A stretch of 64,000 bases of DNA from Xylocopa sonorina (GCF_050948175.1 NC_135203.1:2604001-2668000), one strand, 5' to 3'. Positions 10,014-22,742 are shown, numbered from the stretch's first letter. Made by a program: numbers and translations. The notes: generated by a model not told the origin, from the sequence alone.

Positions 10014-12156
10014 GAAAGGAAAGGGATGGAAGAAGAGAGGCGGAGATCCGTCGACCGATTTCGAGTGCCCCCTTTTAAGCATCCTCCATGTAGAATTAAC
10101 AGAGATCGTCTGCGATCTGACTGTTGCTCGTTGCGCCCGTCACGGATACGTGGATCCGTCGAATAAAACGTCTTTTCATTCTTTCCTTTTTGCCTTCTTC
10201 CTTTTTCAATTCCTCTCGCCTTTAATTTGTTCTCTTTTTTCTTCGAGAGTTAAGTCGAGTGATTAAGCGGAAGTAACACATTTTGCGGGACTTGTTCCGT
10301 CGTCTTCGAGCTCATCGAATCGCAACATAATTCACCGTGTAACGTAGGAAGTAATCAGGTCTCAAGAGGCGATCGCTTATTATCAGATCAAGGATTAATC
10401 GTAAGGCAATTTGTTTCTTGATCTTCCATAAAATCAGCCACTTTTTTGAATTTCAATTGACCTTGCGGTCCAACGACGCCATCCGAAGCGTCGCGCAAGG
10501 CACTTAGGTTGTTACGTGCGCTTAGATTCGAATCATTTACGTTTTAAACGATCCTTTTAAAATTCCTGTAGCAGTAAGCTTCTTTACAAGATAATATTCC
10601 CTATCCGGGTCTCTTAATTAATCTCAACAATCCTTTCGAAGATAACGACGCTGCATTTCTTACAGTTACGTAGCATTTGTCAGCCTGTCAGAAAAAAAAT
10701 TGGCGAACTTATTTACAAGAACGTTTCTTTCCGTGTGTTGTTCGAGCTCGATCGACTTCGATGAGTACTCGACGCGATATATTATGCTTTATTCAAAGAT
10801 CCATCGTTTACGCCATACTTAAGCAAGCTCGCGCTATTTAATATTAACAAGCAATGGCCGCTTGGTAAGCTACGATGACGACCAATCATTTTTCAAGCGC
10901 GCGACTACTATTTCTCCGAACGACACGTTTTATATCGCAAATCCTTTTAATTCGCCGTTTAAGTCCAATTTAAAGAAATCGCCACGTGACCAGCGAGTAA
11001 GCTTCTCCATTGAAATCTCACGCGAACACGCTTCGAGGGCGTTCCCACGAGGAATGCCGCGGCGTGACGCGCGCAAGAATGCAGCCGGCGAGGTTAACGA
11101 CAAACCGACGCTCGTTTCGACCGTCCAACGTCGCGATCGGCGTCGAATTTCCCTGGCGGATGTCGCGATTACGCCGGTGCAACACGGGGTGCCACGTGTA
11201 CCGCGCGAAACGCCAGTCAGAAGTTCATTAGCACCGCCACGCGCCAATGGCCAGGGCCGTTGCACGCTGGCGCCGCGGCCACGCAGGAAGTTCCGAGAAA
11301 ACGAATTCTTCCTCGCGTCCGCGCGTGACCGCCGTTGACCACGTCGGGAATTCACGCTCGTCAAATTCTATCGTCGTCGGGAAATAGCGCTTCGCGCGCG
11401 TTTTTTTCGCCTGCCCAAGCCGCGCCTCTGTCTCTTCCTTCCCTTTTTCGCTCGGTCCCGCCGGATTGTTTCTGCGATCAGCCAGAAAATGAACGGACCA
11501 CTCGAACAAGGAGAATCGCTAGGGGAACTAATGTAACTCCTTTTTAGCCTGATGTAATTTCAAGGCTGCGTGCCTCGCAATAAGATTGATGCTCGATAGA
11601 GTTCTCGATTCAGAGGATGGCGGAAGATCTGTGAGAACAGCTGAATGTCGTAAATTGGGGAATTAGCAAGTTTTGTAGACCGTTAGAGTTAATTGGGATA
11701 ACGACACGTGGTTTAATAAATGATTACAAGAGTTGTTGCCTCATTTCATTTTTAATCTTCTGCGATGACTATTACTATTTTTCTAACCTTAAACTGATCC
11801 TTTTTTCTTCATTTATCATTGGTATGCACACTATTACTGACAACGTGGCACATTCCTCGCGTTTCGATAGGCGATCAGCGTAGAAAAGCATGGTTTCGTT
11901 AAGTTCCAATTTCGGTTGGATCAAAGGTTGTACGATTTTAAGACCATAAGAACGCGTCGTTTCCGTTTCTCGAGGTCACTCGTCCATTCAATTGTCCGAC
12001 GCAGTGACCTTTTTCCTGGTCGATGATAAAACTGTTGACCGCGTGAAAAAACAGCGAACGCGTCGTGAATTCGTTCGTAACCGGACGCTACATTTAACTG
12101 CACACCCCACCCTTCTGGCAACACCAATTAACCTAGTCTTTGTCAATTTTTTTCAG

Positions 12157-12195
12157 CTGGAGGAATGCGAAGCGCCCGAGGAGTCGCCAGTCAAG
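12157..12195 (+). CDS. Microexon candidate, 39 nt
   Basis: The 39 bases encode LEECEAPEESPVK, flanked by CAATTTTTTTCAG on the left and AAG|GTACGC on the right. A plausible branch-point sequence (CAATTAAC) lies about 30 bases upstream. The length is a multiple of three, so inclusion or skipping would keep frame, as in the neuronal microexons of insects and vertebrates. The acidic, Pro-containing peptide suits a disordered surface loop. If the donor is not used, the same frame continues to TGA at 12238-12240, giving a short terminal exon. The host gene is not recognised. This is the best splice-signal pair in the window. Confidence 0.4.
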
Positions 12196-13750
12196 GTACG
12201 CAACCAACAATCCTCCATTGCGAAAATCTCTCTTTCGTGACGTTTCGAGGTATGAGTTTACACGTTAAATATCTCGAGTTTCCATTTCCTCTAAGAAGAA
12301 AATATAAAAACAGAGGGCACACATTACGCATCGATTAGAAATGTACCAAATCGATCAGATTCCACATGAAGCATTGCAATACCATCTTTTAAAACTCCTA
12401 ACGTGATACGTGGAATAATATCTAAGAATGTGATTATCTCAATTGAACGCAAAAGCTGAAGCTAACGAAATTGTCCTGCACGACACACGTGGCATAACGT
12501 TCGCCACGATGCAGAGAAACAGCTTGCAAGATTGACTGGCTACGAGCATATGATAAAATCGTCTGCGACGAAATAAAGATAATTGACGATGTAAAGTAGG
12601 GTTTGCAGAACGCAAAGTCGCAGAGGAGCCACTTTGTCCGTTTCCACTTCCGGGGTATCGCGGTTCCCCCGATTTCTATTAAATATCCGACCGCGTTCTA
12701 TCTCGACACGAGGACTCGTGCACCGAATGCAATTACCAGTGCATCGACGCCGAAACTAGGCCAACCCCTAAGAGCGCCGCTCTCCGAGGCGAGGGTGCTG
12801 ATGGGTTCGCGAAGAGGCGGGAAGCGTTGCGTTTCTGCCCTCTTTAATGGAAGGGTCGAACGATGCTCGTTCGATTCTATTGGATAAATTCAGCAACTTT
12901 TTCCTTTTGACGCCAACCGAATTAGGAGAGGTAACGACCAGAAAAATAATTGAGCCACGTTTAAAAGGCAAATTCTATCGAGGATGAACCGATACGAGTA
13001 ATCTCACGTTTTAAACGTGCCAAGGATTCTTAATCGCGACCACATCGATCGCAACGCCTCGCAGATAACACGAAGATCGCGAGACACGACGCGGAGGGAC
13101 GCAGAATAGCCATCGAACCTGATTACAGTCGTTGGACACTTTGCATCCCGGTCGATTTTCGGCGAGTGCATCCTCCGCGGGAAACGTGGCTCTGGCAACG
13201 CGCGTTCAATTACTGCAGGGACGACGCGACAGCAGCCCGCACCCCCTTTAACCCTTCCTGCAGATAACGCGGGCCTGACGTAAAGTATGACGGCCGGAGT
13301 AATTTTAATTACGCGATGCAGCAGGCCTGAATTGTTGCTACCGGGGGCTTCAGACATATTGGACTAATTCACGTCATTCGGGCGACACTTATTAAACCCG
13401 GGAATGCCGTCAGCTTTAATCCTCGTAGAATGCAAGATGAGCTGCGCGCAACTAAGGGACGGGGGTTGAAGCAGAGGACGTGATAATCTTCGGCGAAGTC
13501 CTGGAGAACTTTCAACCCGGCTCCTTCGTCGCTTCTCTTCCACTCTACTTTCGAATAATGGAACTTGTTCGTCACCGCGGCTCGCGGAAGGAATTCTGAC
13601 GAATCGGGAATGACCGATGCTCCTTTACTCGCGCGCACGCTGGCGAACAAGATCGATCGCGTCCACGGTTGGCCATTTCCATACCCTGACGATTCCTCGC
13701 GTGAAACGGTTCTCTCCGTCAAACGGTTACGTTCTGACTGAGCGATCAAG
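12196..13750. other. Intron-like DNA
   Basis: No gene is supportable. The first 400 bases are AT-rich. From about 12600 the DNA turns CpG-rich with short Arg-rich chance frames on both strands. A pyrimidine tract ending CCTGCAG at 13262 looks like an acceptor but leads into a stop. Confidence 0.6.
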
Positions 13751-14090
13751 GGTGTACACTTGAGGATGATAGTGTTGAAAACCTTAACGATCGTCGAGAC
13801 GAATTTGTCGAGCGAATCAAAGGACGATCAGCTTCCATACCTTAGAGATAAGCTGACGACTAATCTAACGTTTGGTGGCAATTTTCTTGCCCTTATTTAA
13901 TGAAACATATTATCGTCTAGGGTGTACACTTGTTGATGATAGTATTGAAAACCTTAGCGATCGTTGAGACGAATTTTTCAAGCGAATCAAAGGACGATCA
14001 GCTTCCATGCCTCAGAGACAAGCTGACGACTAATCTAACGTTTGGTGGAAATTTTCTTGCCCTTATTTAATGAAACATATTATCGCCTAA
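13751..14090 (+). repeat. Two-copy 170-bp tandem duplication
   Basis: Bases 13751-13920 and 13921-14090 are direct, abutting copies of one 170-base unit. Both begin GGTGTACACTTG, carry CAAAGGACGATCAGCTTCCA in the middle and end near ATGAAACATATTATCG. By eye there are 13 substitutions and no indels, about 92% identity, and most changes are transitions. Each unit contains a small inverted repeat, CAGCTT...AAGCTG, with a loop of about 15 bases. It has no long open frame. It is a local segmental duplication, not a known mobile element that I can name. Confidence 0.96.
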
Positions 14091-14589
14091 AATTGAATTC
14101 TATTGTAGCATGTCGGTCACGTTCTCCAACTTTCTCTCCCGCCTCGATCGCGAAGATTACTTTCTGGTTCGCGAGCCGGGCAAACACCTCGGCTCTTTCG
14201 TCAGACGTGGTATTTATTATCAGCCTAACAGGGGATCTCCGTGTTATCCAGTTATCGCGACGTCCTTCCTGTTCAAATCGCGTTCAAGAAAGAATTAGGT
14301 ATTCCACGAGCGTAGATCGTTGCGTGTGATGATTGTATAATTATCAGTCCCGCCTGTTTCACCTCGAGGGTATCCTGTAAGGATCAGAATTTCATATTCC
14401 ACGAGCGGCGGTTCCTCAAGGACTGCAACGCGGCGCGGCGCGCACCCGTGGTCCCGACGATCGACAAGGGCAGCATCGTGGCCCGCGAGGGGGCTCGAGA
14501 GGAGGCGGAGGGTGAACGGTTGGATGCAACGGAGCCCCGTAATAATTGCCCCTCGCTTTGGGCCACGGTAACGAAGGCGAAACAAAACG

Positions 14590-14830
14590 CTGCACGACAT
14601 AATCGGTGAATGATAATCGGTGCGTGCGTCGTTATCGGGCGAGGATAACGAGCGCTATCGTTAAGTTTTAATGAGCGCTAGCCCTAAATTAATGTAACGA
14701 TCCGGCCGCGGACCGTGACGGCCCGCCACGTCGAAGTCCCGTGGCGATATTGCCTTCACGGGGCGCGCGTTTCCATTAATGCCTGACAATCGTCGCGATT
14801 ACGTGTAAATTGTTAATTAATTGCCCTGCC
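14590..14830. promoter_or_regulatory. GATA/TAAT-rich block, possible enhancer
   Basis: The stretch holds TGATAATCGG, GTTATCGGG, GGATAACG and CGCTATCG within about 75 bases, followed by AAATTAATG, CCATTAATG and TTAATTAATTGCC. The combination of GATA-type and homeodomain-type cores in GC-rich DNA is suggestive of an insect enhancer. This is inference from motif density only. Confidence 0.27.
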
Positions 14831-14896
14831 GCACGGCCACGCCGTTCGCAACCCCCTCGAGAACTCTTTCGTTCGCAGAATCGTAGCGATCTTTTC

Positions 14897-14912
14897 TTTT
14901 TTTTTTTTTTTT
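14897..14912 (+). repeat. Poly-T run of 16
   Basis: Sixteen T residues within TTTTC-rich sequence. It is followed by no useful acceptor, because no AG occurs until well after the tract. Confidence 0.9.
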
Positions 14913-17020
14913 CTTTTGCGCATCCTTTCATTCCTTCATCCTGCTGCACGAATAACACCGCTCTGAACTCGCGTGCAACATTTTGTTCCGACAAATTCGG
15001 CCGTTCGAGAAATCGCACGCGTGCCATCGCTGTCAATTACACGAGGGCCGTCCGTTGATTAAAGTTATCCGTCTAGGTAATTAGCGATTAATTGTAGGAT
15101 CGTTCCTTAAAATCATCGCTGAATCAGCCGCGCTAATTGGCTGTAATTACCGCGCCCTGGCCGTTCTCGATTCTTCGAAACTATCGACGAGCCCCCGCGC
15201 CCGATCGTCGCGACTCGTCACGAACGGGCGTTCAACGCTCTTCGTCACCGAAGGAGAAACCCTCGCGATGATTGGTTCGCGCGGATTGGGGGTCGTGAAT
15301 GTGAATGCGATCTGATTGCCGTTGAAAATTTCGCTCGTTCGGAGTCCAGGCGATAGTCTTCCCGTGGAAGTGTTCGATGCTCGCCAAGAATCGAAGATTT
15401 ACGAGCCAGGGCGCCAAACGAACCCCTCGCGGCAGAGACATAAACCGCTAACTTCGACTATTCCCAACGAATCGACTCGACAAACTCCCGAGCGCTCGTA
15501 GCCGCGTCTCTTCTCTTTCACCTGCGCGCGAAAAAAGTTCGAATTCTGCCCGCGAGTCGATGGCGAGGGCACACCTGAAGACACCTGGCCAATCTACCAG
15601 CAGGGGTTGCCTCGTGATCGCATCTCCCGCTGTTCCTCGCAACATTCCCAGCGGTAACAGCCGGGGCACGTTCGCTCGTATCGATGAAGAGCGGCACCCG
15701 GCGAATCCCCGATCCGGAACGTTCTCCAATCTAGCCGCGACCGCGTCGAGGCCATCAACGCGTGTAATTCCTCCGCGGCGAGAAGAGTCGCCGATTTAAT
15801 TGCGTCCGAGCGGGGTCGAGAGACCTTGTAAATACGATCAGACACCGTAACGCGATTCGAAGCGCCGTCAGAGATCTATTCCTTGCTCGAGGGGGATAGA
15901 ACAGCGAAATGGAACTGCCTCTGAGCCTCCACCTCGGGGCACGCGAAGTCTGTGCGCCGCCGTCAGCCTTCAGACACCATTTCCGGTGGGGAACCGCGTG
16001 CATCGCCATGTCCCTCTCGAGGAACGTTTAAGCGCTGACCAAGTGTTTTTTTAATTCTACTTTTCTCAGTTTTTCTTTCTAAGTTGGAATGGGAATTGGA
16101 TGTGAACTCTATCGTGAGTGATTATATTGTTATTGTTGGGCGATTGGATCAACCGTGTCGCACGTTCGACACGTAGGACGACGCGCATTGACTGACGCCT
16201 GGGTCGCAGCGAGAACGCATGCATTTGTTTCACTTTTCATCGGCTGATCCTCTGTCAGGGCTCTAAGTGCATAGCGTGATTCGGGCACCGGTCGATAATG
16301 GATGTCTGCACCGTAGACGCGTAGAACGAGGTTCGACTGCGCGCAAACAGACTTGGCGCGGGTGTTGTTGCCGTAGAATGAGCTTGCTGGAAAGCTCATA
16401 CTTAGCTATTACTATTATGGATCTGTTTTCGTTACGTAGAACATCTCGGTTCTACGGGCGTGCATTTTCGGTATTACACGAACTTTCCTTTCACAATCGT
16501 GATCGACGAGGTTCCAGGTTTTCCATGCACAAGTGTAGAATTGATAACACTGGATCAGTTCTCTTCCGAGCACAGTTGTTGCACGACCCACTGACCTAAC
16601 CCACATTCGCGTTTTTACATGAAAATGTACAAAAATTTCAAATCGAAATGTTAAAAAAGGAAACTTGGATAGGATGGTCTACTTTATACAGAGACTCGTA
16701 TCGAAAATATCGAATGTCAGAGGAATCGCGTCGAAGCGAGCGAAAAAAAAACGAACGCAGCGATCCAACAAGTGAGATCGTTCGGATCTATATTTGCGCG
16801 AGCATCCCTCGTTCGTTCCTGTCCGCTGCAAAGCCCCGTGGCTCCACCTGCGAAGAAGTTTTCCTCGCGATCGCCTTCCACGGTCTTCCTACGGGAAAGG
16901 AATACCTCGTAGCTCGTCAAGCCTGCTCCGGACTGTTTCCAATCGAGGCCACGCCGAAGTTCCCGCATCCATAATTCATGGGAAGACTTGGCGGCGGAGT
17001 CGGTTGACATAACCGCGGCG

Positions 17021-17060
17021 TAACGCGTCGTAATGCGTCATAATGTATAATAATGCATCG
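17021..17060 (+). repeat. Degenerate 10-bp TAAT repeat
   Basis: Four units in register: TAACGCGTCG, TAATGCGTCA, TAATGTATAA and TAATGCATCG. A further CGTAATGCATG starts at 17071. The period equals one helical turn, so the TAAT cores would fall on one face of the DNA. This could be a small satellite or a phased homeodomain-site array. Confidence 0.75.
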
Positions 17061-20000
17061 TAGCCGGGCGCGTAATGCATGAAAATGGCCCCGCCGCGAG
17101 TGGCTTTCTTTATTTCATCGCCGCCATTAAACGCGGCGTGATTTCCTGCCGGCACGGGGGTAATCTAATTCCGTGGGTTGCTCGCGCAATTATTGCCCAC
17201 CCCCGGCCGTAACCCACCGCCGCCGCCGCCGCCACCCTCGTCAGAGAAGGCTCGCGCGATACGTCGCTTTAATGCCCGTTATTAGAACCGTATGAAACAC
17301 GCTCGTGAAACTTTCCACGTGTAATTGTCGAAACTCGATCGTGGGATCGCCGGTGTTATCGGCTGTCGCGGTGACTACCCCGAAAGGTTGATGACTGTTA
17401 CGATACGATCGTCGACGCTCGAAACGAGCGTTAATCGTTCGGTCCTGCTGCGAGACTCGAGCTCGACGAATTCTAATGATCGCTGGATTAGCGAATACCT
17501 CTGTGACTTGTTCCACTTTTCATTGGAGATTATTATATTAGTTCTCGTAGTTTCGCGTGCACGTAAATGTAGGGAATGCGACACCGTGGATCGCTGACGC
17601 TAGCTAATTGTTCTGTTAACGGTGCTGTTATCAACGTGTAGCAGTAATCTCGAAGAGAGATTCTGCGGAGACTGTTCACGGAGGTTTATAGATCGTCATA
17701 CAGAACTCGTCCTTTGCGATTCATTTCTGCTCCGTTCTCTGCATTGCAGATTCGCGACGCAAATACTTGACCCCGTACAAGGTGGATCCGCTACAGTTTT
17801 GCAATTTTACCGTGATCTTCTCGCGATTGTCCAGACGAAGCGGAGGATACTTCTTCGTTTCGCGAGACAACCCAACGTCGTTGTTCGACGCGGTTAATAT
17901 GGTAGAAACGTAGCCTAAAGGAGCGTAGCCTATGGTCGTTCAGTTGCCGCAGATCGTAGCCGAGAAATGAAACGACGGCACGGTGGAACGTGGACGAGAA
18001 GGAGGAGGTGCGAGCACAGATTCGCTGAATACATCCAGCCGTTCTTCGTTGGCTGCGACGACAAATAGCTTGGAATAATTTAGACGTCCGCCAGATACAG
18101 AGCGAATGTTTATATTGCGCGGCCGCGGTGGTCAAATACCGCTCGAAAGTACAATATTGAACGATCAAACGCCGCGGCGGAGATCTCCGCGACTGGTACC
18201 GGGGGTAATTTCGAGTTGGAGCGCAAACACCGTCGTCTAGCGATTCGTGGACATTGATTGGTCGGAAAATTGCGAGAAAAATATGGTTCGTTGGAGCGTA
18301 GCTCGATGTTACTCGATTATACTCGCTCGACATGGTCGTTCGCGTTTTCAGGACGAGAAAGAAGTCGAACAACGATCGCCTCTTCGCGTAAAGGGGATGC
18401 ACGCCTCGCGATTGTTTCTAGAGTCGCGATATAATTGAGGAATTTGTGAACGAGACGATCGTCGAAGTCGAATGGTAATGCAAGGCTCGTTCGATGGACT
18501 GTGCGAAGTGCACGAGATGATGGCGGTATCCACGTGAGCGGGAGGACGCGTTTAAAAACGTTGACGGAGGCACAGTGTCGTAGAGAAGCGAGTAATCTAA
18601 GCCATGCGTAGAACAATATGGACACCAACGTACTTATACACGAGGACTCGTACGTTGTTGCTACTGTACGAAAGTTCATGGCACAGTATTTATAATTCGT
18701 CCTGCCTCTTGCTTTGCGTTAACACTTTGGTTGTTTTGTATTCACGGCCAGCTGAGTAACTGTCCGTTTAAATTGGAACACGTTTCTCGTAACGCCTTAG
18801 TATCGCGCAGAGTTTGAGAGACTGAGAATTGCTTTTGTCATCCGATAGCACATTTAACGTGGACGTTTCTGTGATTATTACTTTGAAACGTCGCGTAAAC
18901 ACTTGCCTATTTAAGATGGCTGTTACGTCTACAGAAGAAAGTTCTTTCGTAGCGAGTAATTTAGACGAATCTATGGTATACGGGGCACAAATTACCTGTA
19001 CCATTATACGAGCAAGAGTTTGGTGCAGGTCTGAGATCTGAACGGAACTCACGCAGCATGTTTCGCGCGATTTTATTGGCAGAAAATTCATTCCTTGGCC
19101 TGACGAGAGTAGTAAAACCGTGAATAGGTATCCCTCGTCCGCCATTTTGGGGGACTCGCGTCTCTGAGCATAAACTGCACTGATTCGCAGAGGTACGATC
19201 ATACTGTAGAGAAGATTCACGTGGTACAGTATTAAGGAAATATTTGGAGTTGTCCCGAGAGATTTCACGCGATGTGTGAGTGTGTGTGTGTGCTTGTTGC
19301 CCGGAATTCATTAACGTAGACAGTCGTTCAGCTTCCTATGGGGATTGTTAGAGCCAACATCGCTGTGCCTCCGTTCAATCTGCTCTTCCAGTGTTTTCGC
19401 GAATCGAAATTCGAGAGGATACGCTATAACGTCGAATATACCGGTTCGAATCACCGAACAACGTACGGGACCAATTAGAAGTTGGAAAAGTCCTTGTCGT
19501 AGCTGTAAAATGGCAACCGATCAAGCCACACGGGATAGAATTTATCTCCGTGGACGAAACACAATTGGAAGTAATTGAAAGAGGGAGCCGAGGAGACACG
19601 TGGAAAACGCGAGTTACCAAGCTGAAACCGACGCGCCTGGTGCACGCGACGCTCGCAACTACGTCGCGGAACAGATCCGTCGGCACACGCGCCGGCAATT
19701 GGATCGGCAGCTCGAGAGCCTCGCGTAGCCCTGTTCTATTAATATGTCAGAAACGCGCGCTATAAATTCTATTTGAACCCACCCCCTCGACGCGCAGCCT
19801 TGAGAGGCAAGGACAATCGATCCGCCATCCCCGCGAGGCGCGCACGAGGCACGTACGTGTGCTCGTTGTCGCGGGATCGTCACGGTGCCGCTTTCTGAAA
19901 TATTCACCCCCGTCGTCCACGTGTCGATTGGCCCTGTCTAATTCCACCAGCGGCCTCTGCACGCCCCTTCACGCCGTTTCACGGACTCGTTCCCCGAGAT

Positions 20001-20824
20001 TGGACTTTGAATTTTTATGGAACCACCGGACACGTGTCGCGTCGCGCACGTTTTTCTTCTTTTTCCTTTTTCCCGCTTCCTACTTCGGCCTTCTACCCGG
20101 CTTTCGACGAATTTAATTGCGTACAATAGCTGCGCGTGACTGGAAAAATGGCGATTGGTGGATACGGGAAATTTGCTGGCGCAGCGGTAAATTCAAGCTC
20201 GCTCTTCTCGTTCGTCGAAGGTTGCAATCGTTTTTTCCTCTCATAATACGCGCGACAATTCCGCGAACAATTAACGCTAAAAACCACGCGAACTACCCCG
20301 AATTCCCGCTTCAAACTGTCCGTTCTAACATTCGCTAACGCGATCGGCAACGATACCATTTACCCTGGCGATCCAACTGAACCGAATGAACAATGGACGA
20401 GAAAGACCATCCCGCGTGATCGAATCCTCGCGTTAGAGCGGCGCGTTTCTATCCATCCGATGAGCGGATAGCACCGTATGGACGGTGACAAAGCGACGCG
20501 TAAAATCGGCCGTGCGCGCGATCGAAACCGAATTAGCGGTGCCTTTGACGGAGTCCATTAGCATCGACCGATTGAGAGCTCGCGAATCCAGGTAGCGATA
20601 CCAGTGACGTCAGATACGCGCCCACCCTTGGACCACGTGTGCAGGTCGCGCGTTCACGTGTGCGCGACTACGAAACACCGAGAGGGGGATGCTGCGCGCG
20701 ATACCTACGTAAGGGTTGAAAGAGAGAGAGAGAGAGTGAAACGGACGCCTATTTATAGCGAAGCTGTGCACCGCTCGTACGAGCGGGACTTCAATTAGCG
20801 AGAGTAACCGCAATTTGCTCTTAG
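17061..20824. other. Non-coding DNA
   Basis: The first 170 bases are GC-rich with ATTA cores and a CCG repeat at 17217-17233, and read as possible regulatory DNA. From 17240 to 18720 there are overlapping Arg-rich frames on both strands up to 203 codons, judged chance. A short GT repeat occurs at 19279-19292 and a GA repeat at 20720-20736. No gene is supportable. Confidence 0.6.
20720..20736. repeat. (GA)n microsatellite
   Basis: About eight AG units in CpG-rich DNA. Similar short GA arrays occur at 24075-24094, 26795-26818, 29246-29264 and 40453-40472, each listed or noted. Confidence 0.93.
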
Positions 20825-20934
20825 TACTTGAGCAGCGGGCCGGTGCTCAATGATAGCCCCGATCACGGGCAATTTGTTGATGAATTTTCGTATAATGGCC
20901 GACCGGTTAATTACATAATGCCACGCTCCGGCTG
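20825..20934 (+). CDS. Weak exon candidate
   Basis: An acceptor-like ATTTGCTCTTAG opens into a 36-codon frame beginning YLSSGPVLNDSPDHGQFVDE and ending at a donor-like CTG|GTAAAG. The peptide is low in Arg for this region and looks natural. However, the pyrimidine tract is only moderate, and the whole 20820-21080 block also carries several ATTA cores and looks like conserved non-coding DNA. The product is unknown. Confidence 0.15.
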
Positions 20935-22742
20935 GTAAAGTTAACGGTGGACCTTGATGCAGGCCACTTTTCGTCGGCCACGCGAGCCATGCGGCACGGT
21001 TTAATTACTTTTCGACTGTTCGCTCGCAATAACGTTGACGACTCGGCCCACGAATCGGCCGCCGTGAGCATTACAATGATTAAAATTGATTTCCAACCCC
21101 CTCCGTTGCGCAAGCGGCCCACTCGAAGGCCCTCCCGATCTGGCTCTGATCAATTTTCACAGCTCGCGAACGGTGCCGATCGCGGAAAAAGCGAGCCCCT
21201 TTGCCCTTTGCCGGTTTGAGTATCGCGCGGACCTTGATGGAATTCGATGAAACAACGACATCCTCCGTCTGTTTGTGATCCTCTCGAGAAAATACGGAGT
21301 GACCGTGAAGGATTTTGTAAATATCCCCGAGTATCGTGGGAAATGTTCCCACGCGACACAGTAGATTTCGATTCGTCGCGCGATGCTATCTAAATTAATC
21401 GCGATTCGAGAATCGTACGAAACGGCGCGAGGTCAGAGGATCCGTGCGCGTCGACGAGAAGTGAAACAGCGTAACAGCGTAAGGTATTACGCGCTGGCGA
21501 GTTTCCTCGAGAGTCATTGAAAATCGCCCGCTATCGGAGTTCGTTACACGAGGGCAGATGCGCAGGAAGAGTGGCGATCAAAGATATCATTACGAAACGT
21601 CTCGCGAGTAAACACGTTCGAATGAGATCGCCAATTAATCTGTAAGCACGCCAGCCGGTAGTAGTCTGGGTTCCGTTTATTGAGGACGAATGGGTGGCGA
21701 ACGAACGAACCAATTATCCTCTGTCGCGAAGCGAACTCAGTTACCGCTATTTCACGATAATTCATATTGAAATAAACAGGAACTGTTTGATAAACATACG
21801 TTAAAATGTATTTAAGTATTTTAAAACGTCAGACTGAAACAAATAACGGAAACGCATCTTTTTCTAACTCCGTGGAGAAGAATATTGAAAAGTGCAACAA
21901 AAGAACGTATCGCGTGATGCAAGGACGCGAACAAGAGTGAGACGGATAGATATTACGTAATGATAATGACAATATTCGAGTAAAAGTGCTTTGATCTTCC
22001 TCTGAAATTCCCATGGAGGCGTACAAAGTATCGCTCGCGTCACCCAGAGTGTCGAGGGGGTATCTTCGTGGCATTCGTGAATTTCGCGAGAAAGGACGAT
22101 CAGCTAGACAGTCGACGAGTAGAAACCGATATTATAACCGGAATATTGAAGATCAGAAGGGAGCCAGCCCCCGTCTACGTGGCTTTGCCTTGCTAATTTT
22201 AACTCGATTTGAATTTCTTTGAACGGGTCGCGGTCCAAAGCCCGCCAAAACCGACCGGTGTACTTTGACTGCGAGACAACTCGCAGCCTCTCACCGGAAT
22301 ACGGAAACGACGCGACGCGGCGCGCTCACCCCCCCGTTGACCGTGTTACGGCTCGAGAAACGCGCCGCCTTTCGAATTACCATCCTCGAAAGCCCGCGTC
22401 CCCTCTTGGATACGCTCGCGATCGGCTCGAGGCGAGCGAGCAGAAAATTCTGTCGTCCTCCAGAAACAATTTGCCCGATGGAAGAACGCGGGTCACGTGG
22501 CGGGTCGGTCGTCGCGAAGGAAGGAACGGGGATCCAAGCGGGAGAGTCACGAGGCAAATCATTGTCACTTAGAGGCCACGGATGTTGTTATGTTTCTCGT
22601 GATTTCATCGTTAGGACGCCACTCAAACGCTCAATTCGCTAGCTCGTGTCGCGACCAAGGCTTTTCGACGTCGATACTGTCACCTTTGGTGTATACTTTC
22701 TTCACTCATTTGCTTCTTATCTAATTTCTACTCCTTGCGTAG
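20935..22742. other. Non-coding DNA
   Basis: No gene is supportable. Bases 20935-21080 continue the GC-rich, ATTA-containing block. From 21080 to 22720 there are short frames on both strands with chance-type composition. From 22660 to 22740 the DNA is strongly pyrimidine-rich and forms the tract before the candidate at 22743. Confidence 0.6.

Larger units (their letters stand above)
7554..12156. other. Non-coding DNA, partly enhancer-like
   Basis: No supportable gene. It holds CT (7927), CTT (8754) and poly-A (9998) tracts listed separately. The block 8870-9110 is GC-rich but studded with homeodomain-type cores. From 10200 to 10860 the DNA is AT-richer and featureless. From 10930 to 11500 it is very CpG-rich, with Arg-rich chance frames on both strands. 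Nothing is seen at 11550-11900. Confidence 0.6.
14091..16999. other. Non-coding DNA with regulatory look
   Basis: No gene is supportable. The part 14580-14830 is rich in GATAA/TTATC and TAAT cores embedded in GC-rich DNA and is listed separately. A T run of 16 lies at 14897-14912. From 15160 to 16010 it is CpG-rich with chance frames on both strands. From 16010 to 17000 nothing is seen beyond short frames. Confidence 0.6.

Noticed and set aside
17791..18402. Minus-strand frame of 203 codons
   Set aside because: Arg/Ser/Thr-rich, no splice or start support.
19020..19311. Minus-strand frame ending near GTGAGTT
   Set aside because: The frame begins in a GT repeat and has chance composition. 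The donor alone is not enough.
19435..19460. GGTTCGAATCA, box B-like
   Set aside because: No T-stem, no box A and no cloverleaf around it.
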